In this document: positions 53,181 to 61,100 of the stretch, one piece after another | How positions within the stretch are numbered: position 1 is the stretch's first letter | How the letters are laid out: every line of letters begins with the position of its first letter | Assembly: GCF_030489605.1 (NCBI RefSeq) | Contig: NZ_JAUKFY010000009.1 | Span: 124,001 to 188,000, forward strand | DNA: 64,000 bases | Direction of reading: 5' to 3' | Origin: Brevibacillus laterosporus | GTDB lineage: Bacteria > Bacillota > Bacilli > Brevibacillales > Brevibacillaceae | Notes under the pieces: model-generated | The model's database searches: none | What the model was told of the DNA's origin: nothing | The model's input: only the letters and a program-made list of their open reading frames with translations | Position numbers and translations under genes: made by a program

Positions 53181-54293
53181 ATGGATTCACGCATCAATGA
53201 GCTTGCAAACCGATTAATACGTTACTCTCTTGATTTACAAAAAGGGGAAAAGGTGCTAATCGAAAATATTGGACTCCAGCCAGCATTGGTTAAAGCGCTG
53301 GTACGTGAAGCTTTTGCAGTAGGAGCCCTTCCAGTAGTTACTGTAAAGGATCAGGAAATTATGCGTTCCTTGATTATGGGCTCAAGCGAAGAGCATATGG
53401 CTCTTTTTGCCAAACATGAATTAGCGCGCATGGAAGATATGGATGCGTATATCGGGGTACGTGCTTTTGAAAATGTAAATGAGTACTCTGATATTCCAGA
53501 AGAGAAAATGGGGCTTTATTCTCGAATTTATTACAGCACCGTTCATCTGAAGGAACGCGTTCCAAATAAACGCTGGGTTGTACTTCGTTATCCAAACAAA
53601 GCCATGGCCCAAGCTGCTAACATGAGCTTGGAAGGCTTTGAAGATTTTTACTTCTCCGTATGTAATCTGGATTATGCGAAAATGTCCAAAGCAATGGATC
53701 CATTAGTGGAATTAATGAACAAAACAGACCGTGTACGCATTGTAGGCCCAGACACTGATCTACGATTCTCTATTAAAGGAATCCCAACTATCAAATGCGA
53801 TGGCAAAGCAAATATTCCAGATGGTGAATGCTATACCTCTCCTGTGCGCAATTCTGTAGAAGGCACTGTCTATTACAATGCAAAAACCAATTATCATAGT
53901 ACGACCTTTACAGACGTGAAGCTTACGTTTAAAGAAGGCAAAATCGTAGAAGCTGCCAGCAGTAATACAGCATTGCTAAATACAATTTTGGATACAGATG
54001 AAGGTGCCCGCTACATTGGGGAGTTTGCAATCGGATTTAACCCTCACATCCTACAGCCGATGGGCGACATCTTATTCGATGAAAAGATCGCGGGAAGCTT
54101 CCACTTTACACCTGGTAATGCCTACGATATTGCTGACAACGGTAACCGCTCCTCTATCCACTGGGATTTGGTACAAATCCAACGCCCTGAGTATGGCGGG
54201 GGAGAAATCTGGTTTGATGACGTGTTAATTCGTAAGGATGGCATCTTCGTCTTGCCTGAACTACAAGGCTTGAATCCTGAGAATTTAGTGTAA
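53181..54293 (+). CDS. M29 family aminopeptidase
   Basis: Thermophilic-type metallo-aminopeptidase AmpS/PepS family (370 aa). N-terminal domain LANRLIRYSLDLQKGEKVLIE. Metal-site region: GEFAIGFNPHI, GSFHFTPGNAY and SSIHWDLV near residues 280-345, with Glu, His and Asp ligands of the family. AAAGAGGTG precedes the ATG. It ends at a bidirectional terminator facing purB. Confidence 0.9.
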   Translation: MDSRINELANRLIRYSLDLQKGEKVLIENIGLQPALVKALVREAFAVGALPVVTVKDQEIMRSLIMGSSEEHMALFAKHELARMEDMDAYIGVRAFENVNEYSDIPEEKMGLYSRIYYSTVHLKERVPNKRWVVLRYPNKAMAQAANMSLEGFEDFYFSVCNLDYAKMSKAMDPLVELMNKTDRVRIVGPDTDLRFSIKGIPTIKCDGKANIPDGECYTSPVRNSVEGTVYYNAKTNYHSTTFTDVKLTFKEGKIVEAASSNTALLNTILDTDEGARYIGEFAIGFNPHILQPMGDILFDEKIAGSFHFTPGNAYDIADNGNRSSIHWDLVQIQRPEYGGGEIWFDDVLIRKDGIFVLPELQGLNPENLV

Positions 54294-54337
54294 AAGGAAC
54301 TGAATGTGAGAAAATCGTCTTCCTAAAAAAGAGAAAA

Positions 54338-54390
54338 GGAAATAGGCTTTTCATGAACTCGAAATGAGCTTCTGAAAAGCCTATTTTTGC
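54338..54390. terminator. Bidirectional terminator between aminopeptidase gene and purB
   Basis: AAATAGGCTTTTCA (54340-54353) and TGAAAAGCCTATTT (54373-54386) pair perfectly and are flanked by A- and T-rich tails. It ends both the plus-strand pair and purEKB. Confidence 0.9.
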
Positions 54391-54414
54391 TGTTATTGAT
54401 CTTACAAAGAACGA

Positions 54415-55722
54415 TTACTTACTCTCAATCAATCCCAAACGGGCAAAAATAGTGTCCACATGCTTCAAATGATAACGATAGTCAAAGCATGCCTCCAGCT
54501 CTTCTGCGGTCAGCATTTCCTTCACCGTTTCATCCTCACTGATAATCTCTTTAAACGAACGCTGCTCCTCCCAAGCTTGCATCGCACGTGGTTGCACAGT
54601 GTCGTAAGCTTTTTCGCGGCTCAAGCCCTTATCAATTAATTTAAGCAATACCTGCTGTGAATAAATTAACCCAAACGTACGATCCATGTTGCGTTTCATA
54701 TTCTCGGGGAACACCGTTAGGTTCTTCACGATGTTCATAAAGCGACGTAGCATATAGTTAAGCAGTTGTGTTGCATCTGGCAAAATAACACGCTCAACAG
54801 AAGAATGAGAGATATCACGCTCATGCCATAGCGGCACATTCTCATACGCAGACAGCATATGCCCACGGATAACGCGAGAAAGTCCAGAGATGTTCTCAGA
54901 GCCTATTGGGTTTCGCTTATGTGGCATGGCCGAGGAGCCCTTTTGCCCTTTTGCAAATGCCTCTTCCACTTCACGAATCTCACTCTTTTGCAAGCCCCTG
55001 ATTTCAGTAGCAAATTTGTCTAAAGAAGTAGCGATCAATGCAAGCGTCGCCATATACTCTGCATGCCGATCACGCTGCAGGGTTTGGGTTGAGATAGAAG
55101 CTGCTGTCAGACCAAGCTTCTTACATACATGCTGCTCTACATATGGATCAATGTTCGCATACGTGCCAACTGCCCCTGACATTTTGCCCGCTTCCACTTC
55201 CACACGCGCAGCACGGAATCTTGCCAAATTACGCTTCATTTCTTCATACCATAGAGCTATTTTCAGCCCAAAGGTAGTCGGCTCGGCATGAACTCCATGT
55301 GTACGCCCCATCATAACTGTATCTTTATGTTCAATAGCTTTCTGTTTTAAAATTTCCAGAAAGTCCACAATATCCTTTTCAATAATTTCGTTAGCTTGGC
55401 GAATCAGATAACCAAGCGCCGTATCTACTACGTCGGTAGAGGTTAGGCCATAATGAACCCATTTTTTTTCATCGCCCTCCATCGTTTCTGAAACAGCACG
55501 AGTAAAGGCTACGACATCATGGCGTGTCTCTTGTTCGATTTCATAAATACGGTTTACATCAAAACTAGCGTTCTTCCAGAGCTTTTCAACGTCTTCTTTT
55601 GGAATAACCCCTAACTCCGCCCATGCTTCACACGCCAAAATCTCAACTTCCAGCCATGCCTTATACTTATTTTCTTCTGTCCAGATGGCGCGCATTTCTG
55701 GTCTTGTATAACGTTCAATCAT
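54415..55722 (-). CDS. purB: Adenylosuccinate lyase
   Basis: Cleaves SAICAR and adenylosuccinate (435 aa). [34 protein letters not shown] with the catalytic His region, and the superfamily signature [20 protein letters not shown] 55722 has GGAGGA 8 nt upstream, inside the end of purK, so translation is probably coupled. Last gene of purEKB. Confidence 0.97.
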   Translation of the reverse strand: MIERYTRPEMRAIWTEENKYKAWLEVEILACEAWAELGVIPKEDVEKLWKNASFDVNRIYEIEQETRHDVVAFTRAVSETMEGDEKKWVHYGLTSTDVVDTALGYLIRQANEIIEKDIVDFLEILKQKAIEHKDTVMMGRTHGVHAEPTTFGLKIALWYEEMKRNLARFRAARVEVEAGKMSGAVGTYANIDPYVEQHVCKKLGLTAASISTQTLQRDRHAEYMATLALIATSLDKFATEIRGLQKSEIREVEEAFAKGQKGSSAMPHKRNPIGSENISGLSRVIRGHMLSAYENVPLWHERDISHSSVERVILPDATQLLNYMLRRFMNIVKNLTVFPENMKRNMDRTFGLIYSQQVLLKLIDKGLSREKAYDTVQPRAMQAWEEQRSFKEIISEDETVKEMLTAEELEACFDYRYHLKHVDTIFARLGLIESK

Positions 55723-55738
55723 TCGTTCATTCCTCCAT

Positions 55739-56875
55739 TTATGACCATATTCCAAGTTTTTCAGCCTGTTGCAGTGCTACATCTACCGATTCGGCTACAA
55801 GATTTATATGACCCATTTTCCGCTTTTCTTTGGCCTCTTGTTTCCCGTACAAATGCAATTTTGCTTTCTTGGGTAGTTGATCTATTATTTTGAGTAAAGG
55901 TGCTACATGCTCACCTAAAATATTAACCATAACGACCGGACTAAGCAACTTCGTGGAGCCAAGCGGCAAGTTACTGATTGCTCGAATATGCTGTTCAAAT
56001 TGCGAGGTCAAACAGGCATCCATTGTATAATGACCTGAATTGTGCGGACGCGGAGCCATCTCGTTTATATAAAGCCCCCCCTCCTTTGTAAGGAACATCT
56101 CGACCGCAAGCAACCCAACCATCTCCAGCTTTTCTGCCAACTCGATGGCTATTTGCTCAGCCTGCTGTTGAATTTTTATATCAATCCGAGCCGGGACTAT
56201 ACTTTGATGCAAAATGTTATCTCGGTGAATATTTTCGGCTGGAGGAAAGACTGCTACTTCCCCTGATAAATTACGAGCTACGATCACAGATAACTCCTTC
56301 GTAAAAGGGACAAATTTTTCAACGATCAGTTCTGTGTTGGCTTTTGCAAGGCACGCAAAAGCTTCTTCTACTTCTTCCAAAGAGCGTAACACCCACTGCC
56401 CTTTACCGTCATAGCCTCCTGAAGCTGTCTTCATAACAGCAGGCAAGCCCAGCTCTGCAACAGCCTCTCTCACGTCCTCTGCTGAAGCGACGGTTCGGAA
56501 AGGCGCTACGGGCAGACCATAGCCTTGAATCGTAGTCTTTTCCTTAACGCGGTGTTGAGTAATGCCCAATAGCTTACTTCCCTGAGGCACAAAAGCTTCC
56601 TCTTCTAAAATGGCGGCAACACCAGCATCCACGTTCTCAAATTCATAGGTAATCACATCACTTAGCTGGGCTAATTTTCGCGCCGCAAGATGATCATTAT
56701 ATCCTGCGACGATTTGCTGATCGCTTACCTGACCACATGGTGAATCCTCTGTAGGATCCAGCACCACAAACCGATACCCCATCGCCCTTCCAGCGAGTGT
56801 AATCATTCTTCCTAGCTGTCCTCCGCCTAACAAGCCAATGGTGCTGCCCGGTTTGATTTGCTTCTGTTTATTCAT
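55739..56875 (-). CDS. purK: N5-carboxyaminoimidazole ribonucleotide synthase
   Basis: ATP-grasp enzyme making N5-CAIR from AIR and bicarbonate (378 aa). [49 protein letters not shown]. Overlaps purE by 8 nt. Confidence 0.97.
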   Translation of the reverse strand: MNKQKQIKPGSTIGLLGGGQLGRMITLAGRAMGYRFVVLDPTEDSPCGQVSDQQIVAGYNDHLAARKLAQLSDVITYEFENVDAGVAAILEEEAFVPQGSKLLGITQHRVKEKTTIQGYGLPVAPFRTVASAEDVREAVAELGLPAVMKTASGGYDGKGQWVLRSLEEVEEAFACLAKANTELIVEKFVPFTKELSVIVARNLSGEVAVFPPAENIHRDNILHQSIVPARIDIKIQQQAEQIAIELAEKLEMVGLLAVEMFLTKEGGLYINEMAPRPHNSGHYTMDACLTSQFEQHIRAISNLPLGSTKLLSPVVMVNILGEHVAPLLKIIDQLPKKAKLHLYGKQEAKEKRKMGHINLVAESVDVALQQAEKLGIWS

Positions 56876-57362
56876 GAGGCAACTCGCTCGCTTCCATCAC
56901 CTTTTTTTGGATAGCTTCTCTTCGTTCGGCTAAACGTCGACTTATCTCCTCGTCATTCATCCCGATCATTTGAGCTGCTAACAAACCAGCATTTATAGCC
57001 CCGGCCTTACCAATCGCTACGGTAGCAACCGGAACGCCACCCGGCATTTGCACGATCGACAATAAAGAATCTAATCCATTTAAAGCGGCTGATTTCACTG
57101 GTACACCGATGACAGGAAGAATGGTCTTTGCCGCTACCATTCCCGGAAGATGAGCAGCTCCACCAGCTCCAGCAATAATTACCTTCAGACCTCTCTCTTT
57201 AGCAGTCTCTGCATACGTAAACATCAGATCAGGCGTACGATGAGCAGAAACTACCTGCTTTTCATAGGGGATTTGCATCTCCTCTAGTATGTGGCAAGTT
57301 TCCTTCATTGTTTCCCAATCAGAAGTACTTCCCATAATGACTCCAACAATCGGTGTAACCAC
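56868..57362 (-). CDS. purE: N5-carboxyaminoimidazole ribonucleotide mutase
   Basis: Class I PurE converting N5-CAIR to CAIR (164 aa). [27 protein letters not shown] with the catalytic His, [15 protein letters not shown] and [18 protein letters not shown] start with GAGGGGGA 6 nt upstream. First gene of purEKB. Confidence 0.97.
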   Translation of the reverse strand: MVTPIVGVIMGSTSDWETMKETCHILEEMQIPYEKQVVSAHRTPDLMFTYAETAKERGLKVIIAGAGGAAHLPGMVAAKTILPVIGVPVKSAALNGLDSLLSIVQMPGGVPVATVAIGKAGAINAGLLAAQMIGMNDEEISRRLAERREAIQKKVMEASELPHE

Positions 57363-57424
57363 GCCGCTTCCCCCTCGACCTTTTGTTTTTTATCATTTTA
57401 CGTATTTAAGATCATTTCACGTTC

Positions 57425-57487
57425 AGTTTAACAAAAAAATTTATAAAACGTCAACAAAACACGAACATTTTAGTTTTATACCGAAAT
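57425..57487 (-). promoter_or_regulatory. purEKB promoter with PurBox-like sites
   Basis: Minus-strand TTGACG (57454-57449), 18 nt, TAAACT (57430-57425), about 60 nt before purE. Upstream, two same-orientation sites 20 nt apart each match the PurR box at 11 of 13 positions: AAACACGAACATT (57457-57469 on plus) and TATACCGAAATTT (57475-57487). I looked for a purine riboswitch in the leader and found none. Confidence 0.6.
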
Positions 57488-57520
57488 TTCATTCTTCTTT
57501 AGTTTTATTCCTTACATCAA

Positions 57521-57577
57521 AAAGAAAAAGCCTTCCGATCTGACTCAAATGAAGACAGTTCAAGAAGACTTTTTCAT
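57521..57577 (-). terminator. Terminator of the purine permease gene
   Basis: Minus-strand AAAAGTCTTC and GAAGGCTTTT pair (one G-T), with a 29-nt loop, followed by TTCTTTTTG. It lies about 75 nt beyond the permease stop. Confidence 0.6.
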
Positions 57578-57648
57578 GGTGATAATCTAGTGATATTCCA
57601 AAATCAAATATTGTAAATATCAAAGCTAGCAGCTTTTGATAAAACAAC

Positions 57649-59019
57649 CTATTCACGGAACCAAATGAAGTAAACCAGGAAGATGACAAATAGTACATAC
57701 ATCGCCGGGTGGACTTCACGTGCTTGGCCTTTACATGCTTTCGTCACTGGATAGAAAATGAATCCGCAAGCAATACCTGCTGCGATACTAGAAGATAAAG
57801 GCATCATCAGCATGGTAAGAAAGGCCGGCAATGCTTCTTCTAGCTTATCCCACTCAATATTGCGTAGGCTACTAGCCATCAGCACACCTACAATAATCAG
57901 GGCAGGTGCTGTAACAGCAGGGGTAATAACAGACAGCAATGGAAAGAAGAACAGAGACAGCAGGAACATAAATCCGATGACTACTGCCGTAAAGCCAGTT
58001 CTACCTCCTGCGGCAACACCGGCAGTAGATTCAATATAGCTTGTTGTTGTAGAGGTCCCCAGCAACGCACCTGCCATTCCAGCAACAGCATCAGAAGCAA
58101 GTGCCGCCCCAGGACGCTCCAGCTTCCCATCCTTCAAAAGCCCTGCCTGATTGCAAACGCCTAGCAATGTACCGGTTGTGTCAAAGAAATCAACAAATAA
58201 GAATGTGAACACAACAATGAACATGCCTTGAGAAAAAATAACACTCGGATCTAATAAATATGGCAAGGCAACGCCAAGTGTCGGGGCTAAGCTAGGAGGA
58301 GCCGATACCACTTGGGAAGGAAGCTCTACCACTCCAAAAATCATGCCGGCAATCGCTGTGATCAGCATTCCAAGGAATACCCCGGCGTGAATACGTCTTG
58401 CCAATAAAACCCCCGTAACCAGTAGTCCAAAGACTGCTAGCAGCGTATTTTTCACTGCTAGAATTTGAGTAGCATCCATTCCTTCTTTAAAGCTCAAATG
58501 TCCCATTGTGACTAAGGTAGCTGGTGAATCTATAATAATACCAGCATTTTTTAGCCCCATAAAAGCGATAAACAAGCCAATACCTGCTGTTGTAGCATTC
58601 TTAAGGTTCTGCGGAATTGCATCAATAATTTGCGAACGAATACCTGTTAAGGACAGGATGAGAAACAAAGTACAAGAAACAAAAACACCCGCCAAGGCTT
58701 GTTGCCAAGGAATTTGCATAGTTAGAACTGCCGTAAAGGCAAAGAACGCATTTAAACCCATACCCGGCGCTTGACCGATCGGCAATTTACCGACTATCCC
58801 CATGATAAGTGTACCAATAGCCGCAGCAAGCGCTGTAGCAGTAAACACCGCGTCATGCGGAGGGAATTTTGCTTGTAGCTCCGGCGGCAATCCTGCCCCG
58901 CTTAAAATGTTTGGATTTACGGCTAAAATATATGCCATTGCCAAAAAGGTCGTTAAACCAGCAATTATCTCTCGACGATACGTGGTGCCATGTCGATCAA
59001 ACTCAAAATACTTACGCAC
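57649..59019 (-). CDS. pbuG: NCS2-type guanine/hypoxanthine permease
   Basis: Proton-coupled purine base importer of the AzgA/PbuG group (456 aa, about twelve membrane segments). Family text: FDRHGTTYRREIIAGLTTFLAM, GQAPGMGLNAFFAFT, DFFDTTGTLLGV, and [24 protein letters not shown] start with AGGAGGGA 6 nt before it. B. subtilis has the guaA-pbuG-purE order too. PbuG and PbuO cannot be told apart by eye. Confidence 0.9.
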   Translation of the reverse strand: MRKYFEFDRHGTTYRREIIAGLTTFLAMAYILAVNPNILSGAGLPPELQAKFPPHDAVFTATALAAAIGTLIMGIVGKLPIGQAPGMGLNAFFAFTAVLTMQIPWQQALAGVFVSCTLFLILSLTGIRSQIIDAIPQNLKNATTAGIGLFIAFMGLKNAGIIIDSPATLVTMGHLSFKEGMDATQILAVKNTLLAVFGLLVTGVLLARRIHAGVFLGMLITAIAGMIFGVVELPSQVVSAPPSLAPTLGVALPYLLDPSVIFSQGMFIVVFTFLFVDFFDTTGTLLGVCNQAGLLKDGKLERPGAALASDAVAGMAGALLGTSTTTSYIESTAGVAAGGRTGFTAVVIGFMFLLSLFFFPLLSVITPAVTAPALIIVGVLMASSLRNIEWDKLEEALPAFLTMLMMPLSSSIAAGIACGFIFYPVTKACKGQAREVHPAMYVLFVIFLVYFIWFRE

Positions 59020-59117
59020 CCTTTGTCCCTCCTAATAGTAACCTCTTTAAGTCATATTGCTAAAAAAACAAGTTTCGTTCGAATAATGACGCATAACATT
59101 CGGCAATAAATAAAAAA

Positions 59118-59217
59118 CGTGCGATAATTCCTGCTAAACAAGTCGTTATAAGTCGAAAATCCGAACAAAAACTCGAACTTCTGTCTTACAACGAAAGTTT
59201 AACAAGAACATCGCACG
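59118..59217. repeat. Inverted repeat spanning the pbuG promoter
   Basis: CGTGCGAT (59118-59125) and ATCGCACG (59210-59217) are exact complements. The second lies in the -35/-10 spacer, the first in the transcribed leader followed on the minus strand by TTTTTT. Since one arm is not transcribed, it is not a terminator hairpin; it may be chance or a DNA-level operator. Confidence 0.4.
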
Positions 59218-59241
59218 CTGTCAACACAAAACACGAACGTT
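59157..59241 (-). promoter_or_regulatory. pbuG promoter with PurBox-like sites
   Basis: Minus-strand TTGACA (59224-59219), 17 nt, TAAACT (59201-59196). Plus-strand AAATCCGAACAAA (59157-59169) matches the PurR box at 12 of 13 positions, and AAACACGAACGTT (59229-59241) at 10 of 13. The sites flank the promoter. The upstream one sits next to the -35 exactly as at purE (GTTCGTGTTTTG just before TTGAC). The leader is about 170 nt long and shows no riboswitch consensus. Confidence 0.65.
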
Positions 59242-59273
59242 CATGTTAATTTAATGTGAATTATACGTACTTA

Positions 59274-60812
59274 CTATTCCCACTCGATAGTTGCAGGTGG
59301 TTTAGAAGTAACATCGTACACAATACGGTTTACGTTGTCCACTTCGTTAACAATACGTACAGAAATTTTCTCTAGTACATCCCATGGAATGCGAGCCCAG
59401 TCTGCTGTCATACCATCAATAGATGTTACCGCACGAATTCCTACTGTATAAGAGTACGTACGTGCATCACCCATTACCCCTACACTCTTCATGTCAGGCA
59501 ATGCAGTGAAGTATTGCCAAATCTCACGGTCCAAACCAGCTTTTTGAATTTCTTCACGCAAGATAGCATCAGATTCACGAACAATTTCTAATTTCTCTTC
59601 AGTAATTTCGCCTAAAACACGAATACCTAGTCCAGGACCTGGGAAAGGCTGTCTCCATACAATTGCATCAGGAAGGCCTAGCTCTGAACCTAATTTGCGT
59701 ACTTCATCCTTGAATAGCGTGTCCAAAGGCTCGATTAGCTTAAACTTCATATCCTCTGGCAAACCGCCTACATTGTGGTGAGATTTAATCGTTTGAGCAG
59801 TAGCTGTTCCACTCTCAACAATGTCCGTATACAATGTGCCCTGAGCTAAGAAGTCCATATCCGTAAGCTTAGCTGCCTCTTCATCAAATACATAAATGAA
59901 TTCGTTACCGATGATCTTACGTTTTTGCTCTGGGTCAGTTACACCTTTTAATTTGTTTAAGAAGCGTTCACGAGCATCAATTTTGATTACTTTCATATCA
60001 AATTTGCCTACGAACGTATCCATTACGCTTTCCGCTTCACCTTTACGCAACAATCCATGATCAACAAACATGCAAGTTAGCTGATCACCGATCGCACGAT
60101 GAATAAGAGCCGCAACTACAGAAGAATCTACTCCGCCGCTCAAAGCACACAATACGTTTTTATTTCCAACGGTTTCGCGAATATCTTTGATTTTATCTTC
60201 AATAAATGTCGTCATGCTCCAGTCGCCCGTGCACTTACAAATATTGAATAGGAAGTTGCTTACAAATTCATGTCCTTTTACGGTATGACGAACTTCTGGG
60301 TGGAATTGTACACCATATAGGTTACGCTCCGGATGACTGATAGCAGCAATCGGGCAAGAGTCGCTCACTGCATCGATCACGAAGCCTTCTGGCAATTCTA
60401 CTACTTTATCTGTGTGACTCATCCATACAACCTCAGAAGGTTCCCAGTTGCTGTACAGATCATGTTTGTTTTCAAGACGTATTTCTGCTTTTCCGTATTC
60501 ACGTTTACCGGCACGTTCTACTTTGCCCTTCAATGTTTGGGACATTAATTGCATTCCATAGCAAATACCCAAGATAGGTACACCTAAGTCAAAAATTGCT
60601 GGATCAATTTGTGGTGCTCCTTCTTCGTATACACTAGCCGGTCCTCCAGAGAAAATAATCCCTTTTGGGTTAAGCTCCTTAATTTTTTCCACTGGCGTAT
60701 TGAAAGGCAACAACTCACTGTATACGCCTAAATCACGTACACGTCTTGCGATCAACTGGTTATATTGCCCCCCAAAATCTATTACTACCACTAATTCCAA
60801 CGGCTTTTCCAC
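59274..60812 (-). CDS. guaA: GMP synthase (glutamine-hydrolysing)
   Basis: Converts XMP to GMP (512 aa). N-terminal glutaminase with Cys84 in GICYGMQLM and His/Glu in [11 protein letters not shown]-pyrophosphatase loop [17 protein letters not shown]-terminal dimerisation domain ends [10 protein letters not shown] choose GTG 60812 because GGGAGGA lies 7 nt upstream; the frame to 60848 has no start signal. It precedes pbuG with a 254-nt control region between them. Confidence 0.97.
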   Translation of the reverse strand: MEKPLELVVVIDFGGQYNQLIARRVRDLGVYSELLPFNTPVEKIKELNPKGIIFSGGPASVYEEGAPQIDPAIFDLGVPILGICYGMQLMSQTLKGKVERAGKREYGKAEIRLENKHDLYSNWEPSEVVWMSHTDKVVELPEGFVIDAVSDSCPIAAISHPERNLYGVQFHPEVRHTVKGHEFVSNFLFNICKCTGDWSMTTFIEDKIKDIRETVGNKNVLCALSGGVDSSVVAALIHRAIGDQLTCMFVDHGLLRKGEAESVMDTFVGKFDMKVIKIDARERFLNKLKGVTDPEQKRKIIGNEFIYVFDEEAAKLTDMDFLAQGTLYTDIVESGTATAQTIKSHHNVGGLPEDMKFKLIEPLDTLFKDEVRKLGSELGLPDAIVWRQPFPGPGLGIRVLGEITEEKLEIVRESDAILREEIQKAGLDREIWQYFTALPDMKSVGVMGDARTYSYTVGIRAVTSIDGMTADWARIPWDVLEKISVRIVNEVDNVNRIVYDVTSKPPATIEWE

Positions 60813-60934
60813 GGAAAGATCCTCCCTTAACCTTGTATACTTGTGCACTCAGTAGACATGTCCAAAACGTTCTTGAAGATATTATCTCCCTTTCTCTTTT
60901 TTGGTATGAAGAAAAAAATTTCTCCCGTTCCATC

Positions 60935-61003
60935 AAAAAGACAGGCCACCCACCCGTAGATGAAATCGTCTGACATCTTCTAAGGGCAAATGTCCCTGTC
61001 TTT
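60935..61003 (-). promoter_or_regulatory. Structured, terminator-ended element upstream of guaA
   Basis: On the minus strand the arms AAAGACAGG (61003-60995) and CCTGTCTTT (60945-60937) enclose about 50 nt that can fold into two inner hairpins (GACAT...ATGTC, and AGACGA...TCATCT with a mismatch). TTTTT follows the outer stem. It lies about 120 nt before guaA, so it is either a second terminator of the upstream operon or a guaA leader attenuator. It does not fit the purine riboswitch consensus. Confidence 0.4.
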
Positions 61004-61014
61004 CACGTTGTCAT

Positions 61015-61055
61015 TCAAAAAAGAGGCAGTGCCGTTTCTCCTGCTTACTGCTACC
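61015..61055 (-). terminator. Terminator after the transglutaminase-like gene
   Basis: Minus-strand GCAGT...ACTGC stem (about 61050-61026) followed immediately by CTCTTTTTT. It lies 45 nt downstream of the stop at 61101. Confidence 0.55.
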
Positions 61056-61100
61056 AAAGTATCATATTGTCAAAAATTCTAGCAGATGATGGGGAAATGA

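Noticed and set aside
54890-55291. Plus-strand frame of 133 codons inside purB
   Set aside because: Shadow of a strongly conserved gene; cysteine/serine-rich translation typical of antisense.
57363-57660. Search for a guanine/adenine riboswitch at purE
   Set aside because: The conserved core sequences were not found on the minus strand, and the leader is too short.
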